Shown in pieces: positions 37,208 to 49,771 of a stretch of 64,000 nucleotides of DNA. Both the position numbers and the translations under genes were made by a program. Within the stretch, counting starts at the first letter, position 1. Every line of letters begins with the position of its first letter. The stretch is taken from contig NW_002476212.1 of NCBI RefSeq assembly GCF_000189635.1, forward strand, positions 682,001-746,000, read 5' to 3'. The notes under the pieces were generated by a model. It was not told the DNA's origin. It saw only the letters and a program-made list of their open reading frames with translations, and made no database searches. The DNA comes from Tetrahymena thermophila SB210 (Eukaryota; Ciliophora; Oligohymenophorea; Hymenostomatida; Tetrahymenidae).

Positions 37208-38706
37208 ATGAGCTTGACTTTGCAGCAAAAATTTTTAGTTGAGACTTGTGTGCTTTTTCTAATATAAATCTTATTTGAGTTTATTAGCTATCAACATTAT
37301 AAGAAAAGAATTGATAAAAAAAAGCATAGTTATGGATAATATCTTAATTATTGTTTTATTTAGTCTATATTTTTTGATAGATTGAGCAAGATCATGCCAT
37401 CTCAAAGGATTCATTATGCTTCAGAAATACCAAATTTATTAATGAGTGAATAATCTGCTTAAATTTAGCATTTCTAAAATGAAGAGCAAATCAACAAAGA
37501 TTTTTAAAGAGATAAAAACAACTAAGATTCTATGGAACAATTATTAAATTAAACTTAAGTCATTAAAAGTCGTTTTGATAGTAGAAATGACTCAAAAAAA
37601 ATTGTACTCAATCATGGAAAATTACTTTTTTATATATTCTACTTTGCTTTAATAATATGTTTACCTATTTCACTAATTAAAAATCTATTTAGTTTAATTG
37701 GAGAAGAATATTATGGATAAGATAGTGTTAATGATATAAATGTCATTAACATTTTTGTAAGGATATTTACAGATATTGAAAATTTATTTGATTATTTTTG
37801 CTTTTTATTTGCAGCTCTAATGATTTAAAACCAAGGTATTTTTATAAAACTTATTTAAGATTAATATTAACAAGGAAAGAGTAACGTAATTATTCTTGTA
37901 TAGTGCTAGATTAAAAGAGCTTTTGCATTCGTATTAGCCTAATTTTGTGTATTTTAAGTGCTAAATATATATTTCATTTTGACAAAACAACTAGATAAAA
38001 TATATATTATGGATTTAGTATTTAACTCTATTATATTTCTTTCTTTCTATTTGCAAAGAAGATTTATTTTTAGCAATGAAAAAACACAAAAAGATTTGAT
38101 TCTCTTAAAATACTACAATAATTTTTATGAAAGATACTTTAATTATGTAAATAGCTTTTTAAAGTCCATTTTTTATATTTAATGTTTATTATATTTTACT
38201 TAAAATAGGAAGATCTTTATAATGAGTTTAAATAAAATATCAGAAAGTATCCAAAGTCTTGCAATATAGAAGATGAGTTCAAAATGTTTTTAAAGTCTAA
38301 AATGCACCTTTGTTTATTGGATTTAGACATCAAGTAAAAATAACTTGAGAATAATCACGAATTTACAGATATTGTCTATAATTAGGGAATATTTCAATAA
38401 CTTATGATAAAGCTACTTTACTTTTACTTTACTATAATTATGCCAGTAATCTTATTTACAATTATTTTTTAATATATCCTCTCAATAGAGTATACTAACT
38501 ATGGAATTAGTATTTAAAAAGTTAAAAATCTCAAAGATTTTTTTAATTTTTACAATGAAAATAAAGTTCAAACTGTTTTCTCTAATTTCTTTGATACTAT
38601 AGAGTAAGTCTATAGCTTTATCTGCTATATAATTTTAATAGTCCTAAAATATTTTGTAAAGTAATAAGTATTTTTGAATAGAACTGCTTATGGTAAAGTT
38701 AACTGA
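37208..38706 (+). CDS. Family A multi-pass membrane protein A1, 478 aa
   Basis: Unknown function. Exons 37208-38146 (313 codons) and 38209-38706 (166 codons including TGA). About seven hydrophobic segments: near residues 10-28 (CVLFLIQILFEFI), then LLFYIFYFALIICLPISLI, YFCFLFAALMI, AFAFVLAQFCVFQVLNIYFI, DLVFNSIIFLSFY, LLYFYFTIIMPVILFTIIF and ICYIILIVLKYF. A long polar Gln/Asn-rich loop lies between the first and second. The third segment runs into LMIQNQGIFIKLIQDQY, shared with A2 and, in part, A3. The intron falls right after KYY..YFNY, the same place as in A2 and A3. The start at 37208, rather than an in-frame ATG at 37394, restores an N-terminal segment homologous to A2 (LIQILFEF versus IIQILLEYF, then HSYGQYLNY versus HSYRQYLHY). 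Confidence 0.82.
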
Positions 38707-39275
38707 AAAAAGCATCAAAAATATATAAATTTTATTTTTTATTTTTATTTACTCTAGTTTTAGATCAATAAATCACCAAAAAAAAAACTAAAGTTATTTC
38801 AGAGATAAAAATATTTGCTATACAAGAAAGTATTTATAAAATTAATATTTAATTTAGTTAATAGTAATTATATTATTTTCATATTGAGAAACAATATATA
38901 AATTAATATTTATTTTTATATTTATTTTATAAAAAACTTTAAAAAGAAAAAAACATTTTTTCTTCATTGAATTATTTAATTCTTATGATAAAATTTCTGT
39001 GTGGAAAGTTCAATAATTAATTTACAAGCAATATGATTGTAATAATACTATTTATGTGAATAATTAATAATTTATTGATAAGTAAATAACTTGTTTGTAA
39101 CAATATCAAATCAATTTCAAAATAAATTTATATCTATTTTGGATAAATTAGATTAGGTATTTTTAGTTGTTTGTTTTATAGATATTTAAAAACAAGATAA
39201 TAAATAACTAAATTAATTAATTAATTAATTAGCTTAATAGAATATTTGTAGTTTTTAATCAGCAATTTAAAAAAA
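38707..39275. other. Intergenic between family A genes A1 and A2
   Basis: About 570 bp of AT-rich sequence; 3' flank of A1 and promoter region of A2. Nothing else seen. Confidence 0.55.
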
Positions 39276-40805
39276 ATGGTTAGTGTGGCTTGGTTAGAAA
39301 GATTTTTAGAAAGAATCGCATTAATAATCATTTAGATTCTATTAGAATATTTTTTATATTAAAGATACAAAAGATAAGTCCCTAAAGAAGAACATTCTTA
39401 TAGATAATACCTACACTACTAATATAAAGAATCCGTTTTTAATGAAAACTTTGTACATTATAAAAGTAAGCTGAGTGGCTTATATGAATAAAATCCCTTT
39501 TACAGTAAGCAGAGTTAAAATTAATATTAACATTTATAAGAATTGAATTTTAATTCTCGCTAGAAGAAAAGTGCTATGCAAATAGACGAAGTTTTTGATA
39601 GCTAACTAGAATCCTCTTAATAATTAATGACTAGTAAGAATAACATTAACCATTCTATTTGTGATAGCATTTTAAAATAAGAAAACTATGACTTAAAATA
39701 AGCTAACAATGAAGGAAAAAAATATTTTTATATCTTTCATTTTGTGATTTTTTTATGCCTGCCTTTTTCTTTGATAACTCTATTTTTATAATAAAGTTTA
39801 CAAAACTCTTCTAGCTAAGATGTTAGTTATCAAGCTTAGTAATATTTCTGTAATCTCTTTAATGATTTAGAAAATGCTATAGATTATTTCTGCTATTTTT
39901 TTGTTGCTTTAATGATACAAAATCAAGGTATATTTGTTAAGCTGACTTAAGATAGTTATTAGTAATAGAAATCTTAAATTTATATCCTAATAAGATGCCA
40001 GCTTTTAAGAGCTTTAATGTTCGTTACTATCATTTTTATAATGTAGTAAATAATGAATGTGTCTTTTATACTATCTGATAGGTTAGAAGTAGTTAATCTA
40101 ATATCCTTATTTTTATATACTATAGTTTTTTATTCGTTTTATTACTCTGGCTATTTTACTTACAGTAATAAAAAAATGCAAAAAGATTAAATCTTGGCAA
40201 CATACTATAGAAACTTCTACTAAAAATACTTTAATTATGTAATATTTAACTTATTTTAATATTAAAATAGTTTAACTTATTATTTTTAACAGTAAGATTT
40301 ATATTAAGAGTTCAAGAAAATACATTCTAAACAATCAGAATAAGAGTTGAGCAAGGATAATTTTTAATAATTTTTAAAGTCTAAAATGCATCTTTCCCTT
40401 AAAGAGTTGGAGATCAAGTAAAAAAGCTTGGAGTAGAATGAATAATTTAGAGATCTTGTTTATAATTAAGGAATTCCTTTTTAGTTTTGGATTAAATCTG
40501 TCTATTTTTTTTTTGTTTTTTTCTTACCAACTTTTATGGCAACTATGCTAATTTTACAAATTTACTACTTTTTGAGAGACAAATATCAATAAGAAGACTA
40601 TACAGAAACTTAATTCATATTTAACTTAATTTAATACTATCTCAATGATAAAAACATTTCTTAAATTAATGATTTAAAAAATAGTCTTTCTTACAAAATA
40701 ATAACTAGAACCTATGGTGTTTTGTGCTATTTACTTTTATTTGGATTAAAATATTTTATAAAGTAAAAGGTATTCTTTAATGCAACTGCATTCAAAGTTA
40801 GCTGA
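39276..40805 (+). CDS. Family A multi-pass membrane protein A2, 491 aa
   Basis: Tandem paralogue of A1, same strand, 570 bp downstream. Exons 39276-40238 (321 codons) and 40293-40805 (171 codons including TGA). Segment order matches A1: an N-terminal hydrophobic stretch (ALIIIQILLEYFLY), a polar loop, then FHFVIFLCLPFSLITLFL, YFCYFFVALMIQNQGIFVKL, a segment around ALMFVTIIFIM, LFLYTIVFYSFYY, a cytosolic helical stretch with KSKMHLSLKELEIKQKSLEQ, FFFVFFLPTFMATMLILQIY and LCYLLLFGLKYF. The C-terminus ends FNATAFKVS (A1: LNRTAYGKVN). The intron acceptor gives QDLYQEFKK, aligned with EDLYNEFKQ in A1. Residues about 90-140 are copied in the relic at 35548. Function unknown; a receptor or transporter cannot be told apart from sequence. 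Confidence 0.82.
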
Positions 40806-41341
40806 TCAATAATTAATATTAAATATAATTTATATGTATAAATATTCCATTAAAATTAGTTATGTTTTATTAAATTTAATTGCCAAATAATAGAAATCAA
40901 ACACTTAATTTCTGTTTTTTGTTTTATAATTGATAATATACTATAAAGTAACATAAAAAATATGTACCTTTGTTCTTCATTCATTGGGTTTGTTTATCAA
41001 ACCTAAATATTTTTAATCTAGAGTTCAAAATTTTTAAAAAAATATTAATTTTTTTTAGATTTTAAATGATTACCAATTGGAATTAAGCAGCTAGCTATAT
41101 ATAAAAATATATTTTCATTTAATTTTTTTAATTTTTTAATAAAGATATTTTTAAAAATATTTGCTTAATAGTACTCTAAATTTTAGCTTGCAAGAATATG
41201 CTACCAGAAAAAGTAATATTTTTACTGATTTTTGATCTAAAATATTTAATTAGAAACTATAAAGATTACTTTTAATAAATAAATTAATTAATTAATTTTT
41301 AGTAGCTATAATTTAAAAAATATAAGTTTTTAGAATTAGTA
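40806..41341. other. Intergenic, about 540 bp
   Basis: AT-rich sequence between A2 and the importin-alpha-like gene; presumed promoter of the latter. No motif recognised. Confidence 0.55.
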
Positions 41342-43216
41342 ATGGAAATAAACTAAGAAAATCAACAGGCTTAGAAAGTATAGCAAGAAAGTTAATACCA
41401 TAATTAACTATTTGGGGATTAAGATACTTAGAAAGCTGAAGTAACAGATACTTATGATGAAGATATAAGTCAGCTTATTAAGTATAGAAAGTATAAGATA
41501 TGCTAAGATAATAGGAAAAGATTGACTAATGCACTTTTGAAAAACCACCGCCATCAAAATTTAGAAAAGCTAACCATTAGCAGTAAGTAGTTCTTGGACC
41601 TCTATTTTAGTACAACAGAAATGGAAGACATATCTTTACATGATTTAGTTAGATTTAAAGACCTCTTATTATTAGTTTATGATCATTAAGAAGATATGTT
41701 CTACTATTAGTATTTTGAAGAAAAACTCAAAGAAGGTACCCAGTTTGTAACTCAAGTAATATAGCATGTAAAGAAAATAATTTGTCTTGACACAAAACAA
41801 ATTATTTAGAAATCTGATATCCTGCTCGTTTTAATTGAAATTTTGTCTGATATTACTTAATTCATTCCAGAAAAAGAGATCTTTGTCGATTAGGAAATTA
41901 TTTAGCAAGACATTTTGGAAAAATTATTGAATTTAAGTCTAAATGAATCAGATATTTCAAATAAAATTAGGACAAATGTAAAATATTTTAGATTTATAAA
42001 ATCATTTTTAAAATCCTTTTTTTTAAAAAAAAGACTATGCTTTTAATAGCCTCTCTTTGTGAGCTTTCTCAAAAAATAGCTGAAGTTTTATTAAAAAGCG
42101 GATTGCTAAACTCTATTTAGACTTTTGCATAGAAAAAGGAATTCGATATAGGTTTTATGATCAATTTTACCTAGCTCTTTCAATCAATTCTAAAGTGGAA
42201 CTTCATATAAAAAGAGCACAAACAACAAGTAAACATTTACTTAAAATTCAATTGAAAAAACCTTAACTTTATTTTTGAAATAATTAGCTTTTGTTTTTTA
42301 TAGAATATATTTTGTGGATACTATTTGAGGGGCTTGACAAAATTAGTTTTGAACCCATTCAGTTTATTTAAGTAAGCAAGAATATATGCTAATCATTTAA
42401 TACTTTAAGAGAAATGGGTGATTATTAAGGCATGGTTATGAGCTAGAATTTAATCAGTAAAATACTCGTTATTATATCAAAAAATTTTAATGAGGAAAAC
42501 AAGCAGTTTGTTGAGACGTATAACCATAAAGTAAAGTGCTTTTATAAGTTGTTATTATAAATAGCAAAGGAAATGAATAAAAATAGTAAAAACTTTGATG
42601 ATTTATTTTAATGGATAGAAAAAGAATAGAATTTAAGAGTTCTTACTTAAATAATTCATAATAATGTCTTTTTGCATTTAAAAACTACCAAGCTTAGTTT
42701 GAGGGTAGCATAATATTTAGTTGAAATATCTCCTGTTATTTTAGACTCTTTGTTCACAAATTTATTTATAAGTAAATTGGTAAATATGCTTGATAGCTAG
42801 CCTTCTTATGTGGTAATTTATTAATTAAATAATTGGTTAAAATTTCTTAACAAAAATATATATTTTAGGAATTAATTTTATCCTTGTTATAGTTCTTAAT
42901 TCTTATGGGAGATTAAAACTAGCTAAAATATTTGATTGAAAGTACTAGTATCTTGGAAAGTACACTCAATTTGCTTATTTTAGATTCAACTACAATAGAA
43001 GCCAAGCTGAAAATATCTGAACTTATGCAAATGTTTCTCAAATATGGAGAGCAAAATTTAAAAACAGATATAAAGGATTAGAAAGAAATTAATTTAATTT
43101 AACTTCGTTTTGAAAGGCTAAATGCAGTTTAAGTTATTTAAAAAGAGATTATGGTTCAATAAAACTCAGAATTAGTTCTATTTCTGTAATCGATCATCGA
43201 AACATATTTTAATTGA
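41342..43216 (+). CDS. Divergent importin-alpha-like / ARM-repeat protein, 549 aa
   Basis: Exons 41342-41977, 42034-42228, 42304-42371, 42410-42812 and 42869-43216; the sum is 550 codons with all phases matching, and one intron is only 38 bp. After a polar N-terminus, a basic stretch (YRKYKICQDNRKRLTNALLK) resembles an importin-beta-binding region. The rest is all-helical with leucine-rich repeats of about 40 residues (for example ILLVLIEILSDITQFIPEKE, TMLLIASLCELSQKIAEVLL and LILSLLQFLILMGDQNQLKY), as expected for ARM repeats. Length matches importin-alpha (about 530-550). I do not see the canonical Trp/Asn NLS-binding ladders clearly, so cargo binding is uncertain. Tetrahymena is known to carry many importin-alpha paralogues with differing nuclear targeting; this could be one of the divergent ones. 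Other ARM/HEAT proteins remain possible. Confidence 0.6.
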
Positions 43217-43871
43217 TTTTTTCATTTGTGCAGTGTTGCAAATAATTTATATTTTTTGATAGTTTTTTAAATAATGATTTTCATAAAAGAGTTTACTAAA
43301 AAGAATATACACACATTCTTGTTTACTTATAAAAATATTACTGTATAGATTTAATTAAGATGTTAAACTAATAAAGAAATAATATGTAAATTATATTTTA
43401 AAATCTATTTTGTTTTCTACATTTATTAAGATCCTTGTAAAAGTAAACTGACAATTTTATAAGATTACTCTAATTGTTCTAATATTAATCCACAAGTGTT
43501 CTAGTGTCAAAATTTATTGGCTTCTTTATTAATTTGATTAATCGGATAGGATTATACTTTTTAGTAGGGTTTAGAAAATAATAATTAAAGTATATGATAT
43601 ATTTTAATAAATCAACTTATGAGTAAATCAATTTATATTTTAAAAAAATTTTTCTTGTGTGACCTTTTAGTTTAAAAAAAATAAACTAAAAAATAATAAA
43701 AATAAACTAATTTAATTTTAAAGTAAATTGAAGAATTTGTTTGAATAGAATTTTAAATTAAATGTAAAAACAAACCATAAACATGTAAAAAAGTTTTTAA
43801 AATTAATAAAATTTTTTTATATTTAAAGAATTTGTCTATTATTTTATGATGATTTTTAAAACTTAATTTAT
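43217..43871. other. Intergenic, convergent gene ends
   Basis: 3' flanks of the importin-alpha-like gene (+) and family B gene B1 (-). AT-rich; nothing else seen. Confidence 0.55.
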
Positions 43872-45456
43872 TCACATATCATATAGATCATAAAGTACTT
43901 ATTTAGGATTAACAGACATTAGACCAGATAAATGTTTATCAAAAAACACTATATTAATAAAACTATGCTCTAAAAATGCAATAATTTATTATTGGTAAGA
44001 AAGTAAAAGTAAGGGCATGTCAATGGCTTTTATAAGAATTGGATTTATTGGCCTATAAAATATATTAATTAGCTCAAACAAAGATTTAGGATATTTAGTA
44101 AACGAATAACGAAGTTCTATTTCACTGATATTTTCTAAGATGCTATATTTCAAAAGATAATTTCTTAAATCTTAGAAATAAAAACTTGTATAAAAAGTAA
44201 CTTTCATTTTACCATTTGAATGATCTCTTTTACCGATATTGTGAATAGACAAGGTATGCCCATCAAAGTTGAATAAAAGGGCATATAAAAATTCTTTACT
44301 TTTTTTTTAATCTGTAGTTAAAAAGCCATAGTATGGATTAATAGTTACATAAGAAATATGTTCTAGGTTTAATTATTTTTTTCTATGTAGCTCATTTTAT
44401 TTTCTTAGTTCTTCTAAGCCCTCAATCTCTATATACCATGTTCCAATGAAAGAAGGCAGTGCGATGTAAAAAAATATTTGTATTATATATATCAGAAAAG
44501 ATATTGCACAGAAAATAAATACTACTAGCATTAGAGTATCAGATATACCTTCTCTTTTAAGTGTGATGTAATCAAATTATGTTAAAGAAACTGTAATTAG
44601 TATTACCAGTAGAGATATTAATTTACAGACTAAATAATAATTTTATGTTCTTTGAGATATCTTTTTGAGGCTATTAAACTCTTGCCATGAATTAGAATTT
44701 CTGTTATCTAAACCACAGTGTGTAAATATAGCTACACTTAAAAAAATAAAAAGAAACCCATTAACTATTGGGTCACCTTACTAGAAAAAGATAGATTTGG
44801 AGAATCTGAAGCAGATAATTATCAATATAATTACTTGGAAAGGAATAAAACATAGAAAAAAATATTTAATCCCTATTGCAATATAAATCAGTCCAAAGTA
44901 TGCAATATATTCTATATACAAAGGTAAGAACTAATAGAATTCATAATTTTGCTACCTAATCATTTTAGCCCAAAGGTAATTCAAATAAAAGCTAATAATT
45001 ATCATAATAGGTATTTAAATGTAAAAAGCTGTTTCATCTCTACAGATAAAAGTCCAAAGCATGACAAAAATAATTTCCATAATCATAGGAATGTTGATTA
45101 TTTCTGATTTAAATGCGTCCTATACATCATTGTTTTAAGATATCAATTGAAAAAATTCCTCAAGTTAAAGAACCACAGCAACAAAAACAAGCAAAGATCC
45201 ACAACCTTCAGGCTTAAGTATTACTAGTGATACAACTAGCCTGATAAGTTTATCGAACACAAATAATATCACAAATAATGGCCATATAGAAGTTTGCTAT
45301 TAATGTGATAAAAATTTTTAATTTAAAAAAGAAGCATAAATATAGTTAAGTAGAATTAAATAAAAATATTACAAGTATTTTTGCAAAAAACAAGTAAACT
45401 AGTGCCCAGTGAGCGTACTTAAAAGCTAGTATAGTAATCAATTTTGAAAAAAACAT
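43872..45456 (-). CDS. Family B polytopic membrane protein B1, 502 aa
   Basis: Exons 45456-45373 (28 codons) and 45296-43872 (475 codons including TGA), with a 76-bp intron. The tiny first exon encodes one membrane segment (LAFKYAHWALVYLFFAKIL). About nine or ten more hydrophobic segments follow, starting with FVILFVFDKLIRLVVSLVIL and including IPMIMEIIFVMLWTFIC, YFFLCFIPFQVIILIIICF and LMLVVFIFCAISFLIYII. After the last one comes a soluble tail opening EIEGLEELRKQNELHRKKQL and containing LLFNFDGHTLSIHNIG. B2 and B3 share this order, the DK[LI].R motif and the first-exon design. I do not recognise the family; its size and topology would suit a transporter, channel or receptor, but nothing decides this. 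Confidence 0.8.
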
Positions 45457-45988
45457 TTACTTTAAATCTATGTTTTCTAATATATCAAAAGATATATTTT
45501 ACAAAACGGTATCTTTTCTATTAACTATAATTATTAATTAATTAAATAAAGATATATATAGATAGATAGTCTCACAATTTTTAATTAATTATCATTTCTA
45601 TCTATATTCGTTTTTTATAAATAAGCAAGTAAAAATAGAATATATGCAAGTATTTCTTTCTTATAAATAAATAGAATTTTAACAGTTTTTAATAAAAATA
45701 AATAATTTTTTTAATAAACTAAATGTTTTGCAAAAAAAATATTCCCAAACTTTTTAAAAAATAATAATTTTAAAATATAAAATAAATACTTTAAAATAAT
45801 AATTAATTAATCAATCAATTAATAATATCTTACTTCATTTATTTTCAATAGTTTAAATTTAAAAAAAATTTATTATTCTCAAAATTTAATTTAAGAAAAT
45901 TTATTTATTACTAAAATAATTTTGATATATTATCAAAGAATTATACAATAATATAAATATTTATATCGAGGGATAGATAAAATATATT
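45457..45988. other. Intergenic, about 530 bp
   Basis: Promoter side of B1 and 3' flank of the MAPEG gene. Contains a short GATA repeat near 45561-45569; otherwise AT-rich. Confidence 0.55.
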
Positions 45989-46522
45989 TCAGTTATAGTA
46001 AGCTTAAACACAGGCAATAAATGAGAGAATAAAACTTATTAACATTACAATATCACCTGCTATTGCTCCAAACAGTCTAATAAAATTAGAACTTCCTTGT
46101 GGTAACATATAGCCAACAGTATATAGCAATCTTCCTAAAATAGCTACAAATCCTAAAACTGCAGAGAAAATAGGAAACTTTAAAGCACCTACTATTATGA
46201 ATAATGTTTATGGCCCCCAATTTTCAAGAAAATTATAATGAACTCTTTATGATTTTGCAAATTAGAGCCATTTTGCATATGGAAGTTTATCAGAATATCT
46301 TCCATGACCCATATCTGGATATCCTTAAGAATTGTCTACAGGTAAACCTGTGTTATCTAAATGCTCTTTTCCAAAGTTTTCTCTCATAAATTCTGAAGTA
46401 AATACTTTGCCTCTCATTTAACCTGGGATTAAAAATCCAATAAGGATCATTTCGAATGAATATATGACTGCTGACAATACAGCTAGTTAAAAGTGATCTT
46501 CTACTTCAAATACTACAGACAT
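45989..46522 (-). CDS. MAPEG-family protein, microsomal glutathione S-transferase 3-like, 177 aa
   Basis: Intronless. MAPEG proteins are small four-TM enzymes of ER-type membranes that conjugate or reduce lipophilic substrates with glutathione. Motifs: QRVHYNFLENWGPQTLF matches the family's RAHQNTLE[NV] loop. The following FSAVLGFVAILGRLLYTVGY matches MGST3's GLAWIVGRVLYAYGY. Hydrophobic segments are at about residues 11-34, 106-118, 121-143 and 152-175. An insertion of about 50 hydrophilic residues (HLDNTGLPVDNSQGYPDMG region) between the first segment and the RVHYNF loop is longer than in animal MGST3. The gene is placed between two family B genes on the same strand; nothing suggests a functional link. 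Enzymatic specificity cannot be read from the sequence. Confidence 0.88.
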
Positions 46523-47187
46523 AATAGTTCTTTCTTTGTTATTTATCTTGTACTTATAATTTTTATGAATAAATTTATTTGTAAATGTTTTATTGTTTTA
46601 TTTAATTATAAGTAAATAAATTAAATTATTTTTGACTTTTTAAATAAATAATAAATAAGTAATTGACTTTGTTAAGAACTTGATTAAATTAAAGACTTAA
46701 ATTTTTTATTTTAAAATTTGTAAGGCTTTCACTTTTTTATAAGAATTTATCAAAATTAATTTTTCTTTTTAATTTCTAATTTTCTATTTTGAATTCTTAT
46801 CTTTCTAAAACTTGTTTGTTTAATGCTTTCCTCAAATAAATAGAAATTCAAGAAAAGTAAATTCAATCAAAATCTATGTAATTAAAATTAAACTAGACAG
46901 AATAAATTCGATAAAAAAATAGAAAACTAAAATATCATTTTTAAACATAAAAATTTAAATTAACCAATGAAATATCTTCAAAATTTATAGCTAAAAATAT
47001 TATTATTAAAATTGCGGCTAATTTTATTTATTTATTTTTGATTTATAAAAATTTAATTTTAAGATAATGAAAAAATTTTCAAAAGAATTTTTTGCAAATA
47101 ATAATAAAAATGACATATAAAATTTTGAAACAAGAGTTATTTATAGAATTAATTAATTAAATTTGATTGTTGGTAACAAATTTTATT
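46523..47187. other. Intergenic, about 665 bp
   Basis: Between the MAPEG gene start and the B2 stop codon, both on minus. AT-rich with no visible feature. Confidence 0.55.
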
Positions 47188-49345
47188 TCAATTATTTTTA
47201 GATTCACTTTCAGCCTAAATTTAGCACTAATAAATAAAGCAATAGTCTATATTTTTTAGGATTTGGCTGGGTTTGGTGAAACTAAGTTTTTGTCCATGCC
47301 TTTTAAAATATTCTTAAAAGCTGGCTAACTGCTTTTATTTTGTTTCTAGTTATTCTTTTGTTTATTAAACATATTAGTTTAATTCATTTAGTTCTTCTAC
47401 TATATTATCTTATTACTCTAAATCTTTTAGACTTGGATAAGCTTTAGTCTATTGTTACTTTAATAACTAAAGTTCTTCAGTCTTTTTATTTATCTCATTT
47501 TGATATGACCTAACTGATTTCTCTAACTCGCTAATATTCATGACTAATTTAGATAATGCAGTTTTTTAGTTTTGTTCAATTAGTTATTTAGAGCTATTGA
47601 TTTTCTCTTTTATAATTCCTAGAATTTTATTTCTGTTTTGGTTTTCGTCGATTGGGTTTTTTATCTTAACTTGGTATTCTTGCTAATATTAATCTTGTAC
47701 AGTATTTTTCTAATACGACTCCTGAGTAGTAGTTATATTAATCCTTGTGAAATTCTCTTCTTGACTATCATTTTGTTCCCAAAACATATTCAATCTCTTT
47801 TTGAAAAAAACTCCATGCATCAAAGCGGTTTAAAGCTCCCTAGCATGATTTAATTACACATACAACAAATCAACAGGTTATTATTGAGTGGTTATTATTG
47901 CAGTACTATTTGAGCTTATCTTGCTATAAATTAATTTAGCTAATTAAGATTTTTTTACATAAAAAGGGAATTCAATTTCTTTGATGTAAGGATTTATTCT
48001 TTATTATGAGAGAGCTTTTTCTAATAAGTGAATATTGACAAATTTCTTCAAAGTAACAATAAAGTTCTCACCTTAATAATCTCTGTTTCCAAAATATTCT
48101 ATAGAAATGGAATGGTTGCCAAAATTAAATAAGAATGCATAATACATTTCAAAAGCTTCCTTTTCCGATAATTTATTAAAACTCTTTTCATCTATTTTAA
48201 TCTTAACGTACTCTACTTAATTTAAGTTTAACTTTTCTTCTCTGTGAAGGTTGTTGTACTTAACTAATTCTTTGAAGTTTTCTATCTCAACAAACAAATC
48301 ACCTTCAAAAAAGGGAGATATGACGAAATCCCAAAGGTCTTTCAATAAAAACATAAAACTTAAAGCAGATGAAATAAGTACTATGATTAAAAAGTTTAAT
48401 TTTATTCCTGCTTGATGAGTAAATATCTTAGGTGCTAAGAAAATAGCGTAAGTAGATAATAGAAAAGAAATCTATATTAATTTTACTAAAATTTAAGCAT
48501 TTAAATTTCTCTACGAATACATCTGTATAAGCGATAAACCTTACTTTCTTTCAGGTCTTCTTAGTTCTACTCCTCCTTAAAAAAAAACTTATATAAGGAT
48601 AAAGCAATTTAATAACAATATTTCAGAAAAGGGAGTATTTTCAGCAACAGGTAATTTAGTATTTCTGTACATCATAAAAGCACTAAGAGCTCCGTTTAGC
48701 AAAAAGTAAAGAACAAAAAAGTTTTCTACATTAAAGCAAATAAAGATAAGGCCAAAGCATGAAAAGTGATGTATTATTTCTTTGATGGTAGCATAAAAAT
48801 CAAGAGTTTCTGTGCTTAGCATCTTCCACCATAAATAGTTAAAGCATGTATAAGAAAATAAAATTGAAGGAGTATTAAGCAAAAATGCTTCCTCGTTCTA
48901 AGTAAAAAGGGTAAAGCAGAGAACTGATAGTATTTAGGGTATCAAAAATACGTTAAGAGAAAATGATTCTAAGAGGAAATCATACTTATCTTAAGAATCA
49001 AAGTCTTCATAGAATTCATCCTTTTTACCTCCTCCCTTCATCCAATAAGCATAAGCCTCTTCAAATTGTAGCATGATAGAAATAATTAAAACCAACGCTT
49101 CTGAAAGTCTAGGTTGAACAACTTAAATAACAAAAACCATTCTCATTAATTTGTCAATAACAAAAAATGTAATGAACGTCTAAAAATATGGATATTCCTG
49201 CATTAAATACAAATAATTAATGAAAAAAAACATATCAATAAATTCAATTTACTGTCATATACTTAATGAATATATAGACCAATATCCATTAAATATACTT
49301 AATGATAAGTACTATAGCTATTTAGTTTAAACTTAAACCAAACAT
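47188..49345 (-). CDS. Family B polytopic membrane protein B2 with C-terminal coiled coil, 700 aa
   Basis: Exons 49345-49253 (31 codons) and 49197-47188 (670 codons including TGA), with a 55-bp intron. The first exon encodes IIKYIQWILVYIFIKYM, aligned with B1's first exon. The second starts with TFITFFVIDKLMRMVFVI. About ten membrane segments follow, then a tail containing EIENFKELVKYNNLHREEKL and FLFNFGNHSISIEYFGN. Unlike B1 and B3 it adds about 200 residues rich in Gln, Lys and Glu with heptad-like leucines (ISELEKSVRSYQNEINKKTE), probably a coiled coil. An in-frame ATG at 49233 inside the intron would give an intronless reading, but the two-exon model is preferred because it matches B1 and B3. 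The middle also has a Cys/Phe-rich stretch around 48600-48880. Confidence 0.8.
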
Positions 49346-49771
49346 ATTATTGTTGTTATTGTTTATTTCAGTATTGTATCTTTCTTTTTTAATTTAATAA
49401 AATATATGTGTCTGTTAAAGATTTCTTCATCTATTAACAAATATATGCACATAAAAACACATAAACATATATACAAAGAAATATATCATTAATCTATATA
49501 TAATAAAGATATTTTCTTAGTTATCGTTAAAAATTTGTTAAAAATGAAAGTGACTGAATATTTTAATAATGTTGAATAATCTAAATTGTTTATTTTTTTT
49601 ACTTTTCGATCTAAATTTAAAAACATTTTACAAGTTTCATAAAAAATGAAAAAATAAAAATTTTATTTTATTTTATAAAAGAAAGAATATTAGTTTAATA
49701 AAATTTGTATTTAGTAAAAGAATATTGATTTATCATTAAAATGTATAATTATTAATAAACTGAGCAATTTT
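49346..49771. other. Intergenic, about 430 bp
   Basis: Upstream of B2 and downstream of B3 on the minus strand. AT-rich; nothing recognised. Confidence 0.55.

Noticed and set aside
49231..49233. In-frame ATG as the start of family B gene B2
   Set aside because: It would make B2 intronless, but it lies in the intron predicted by comparison with B1 and B3, and the spliced first exon encodes the homologous membrane segment.
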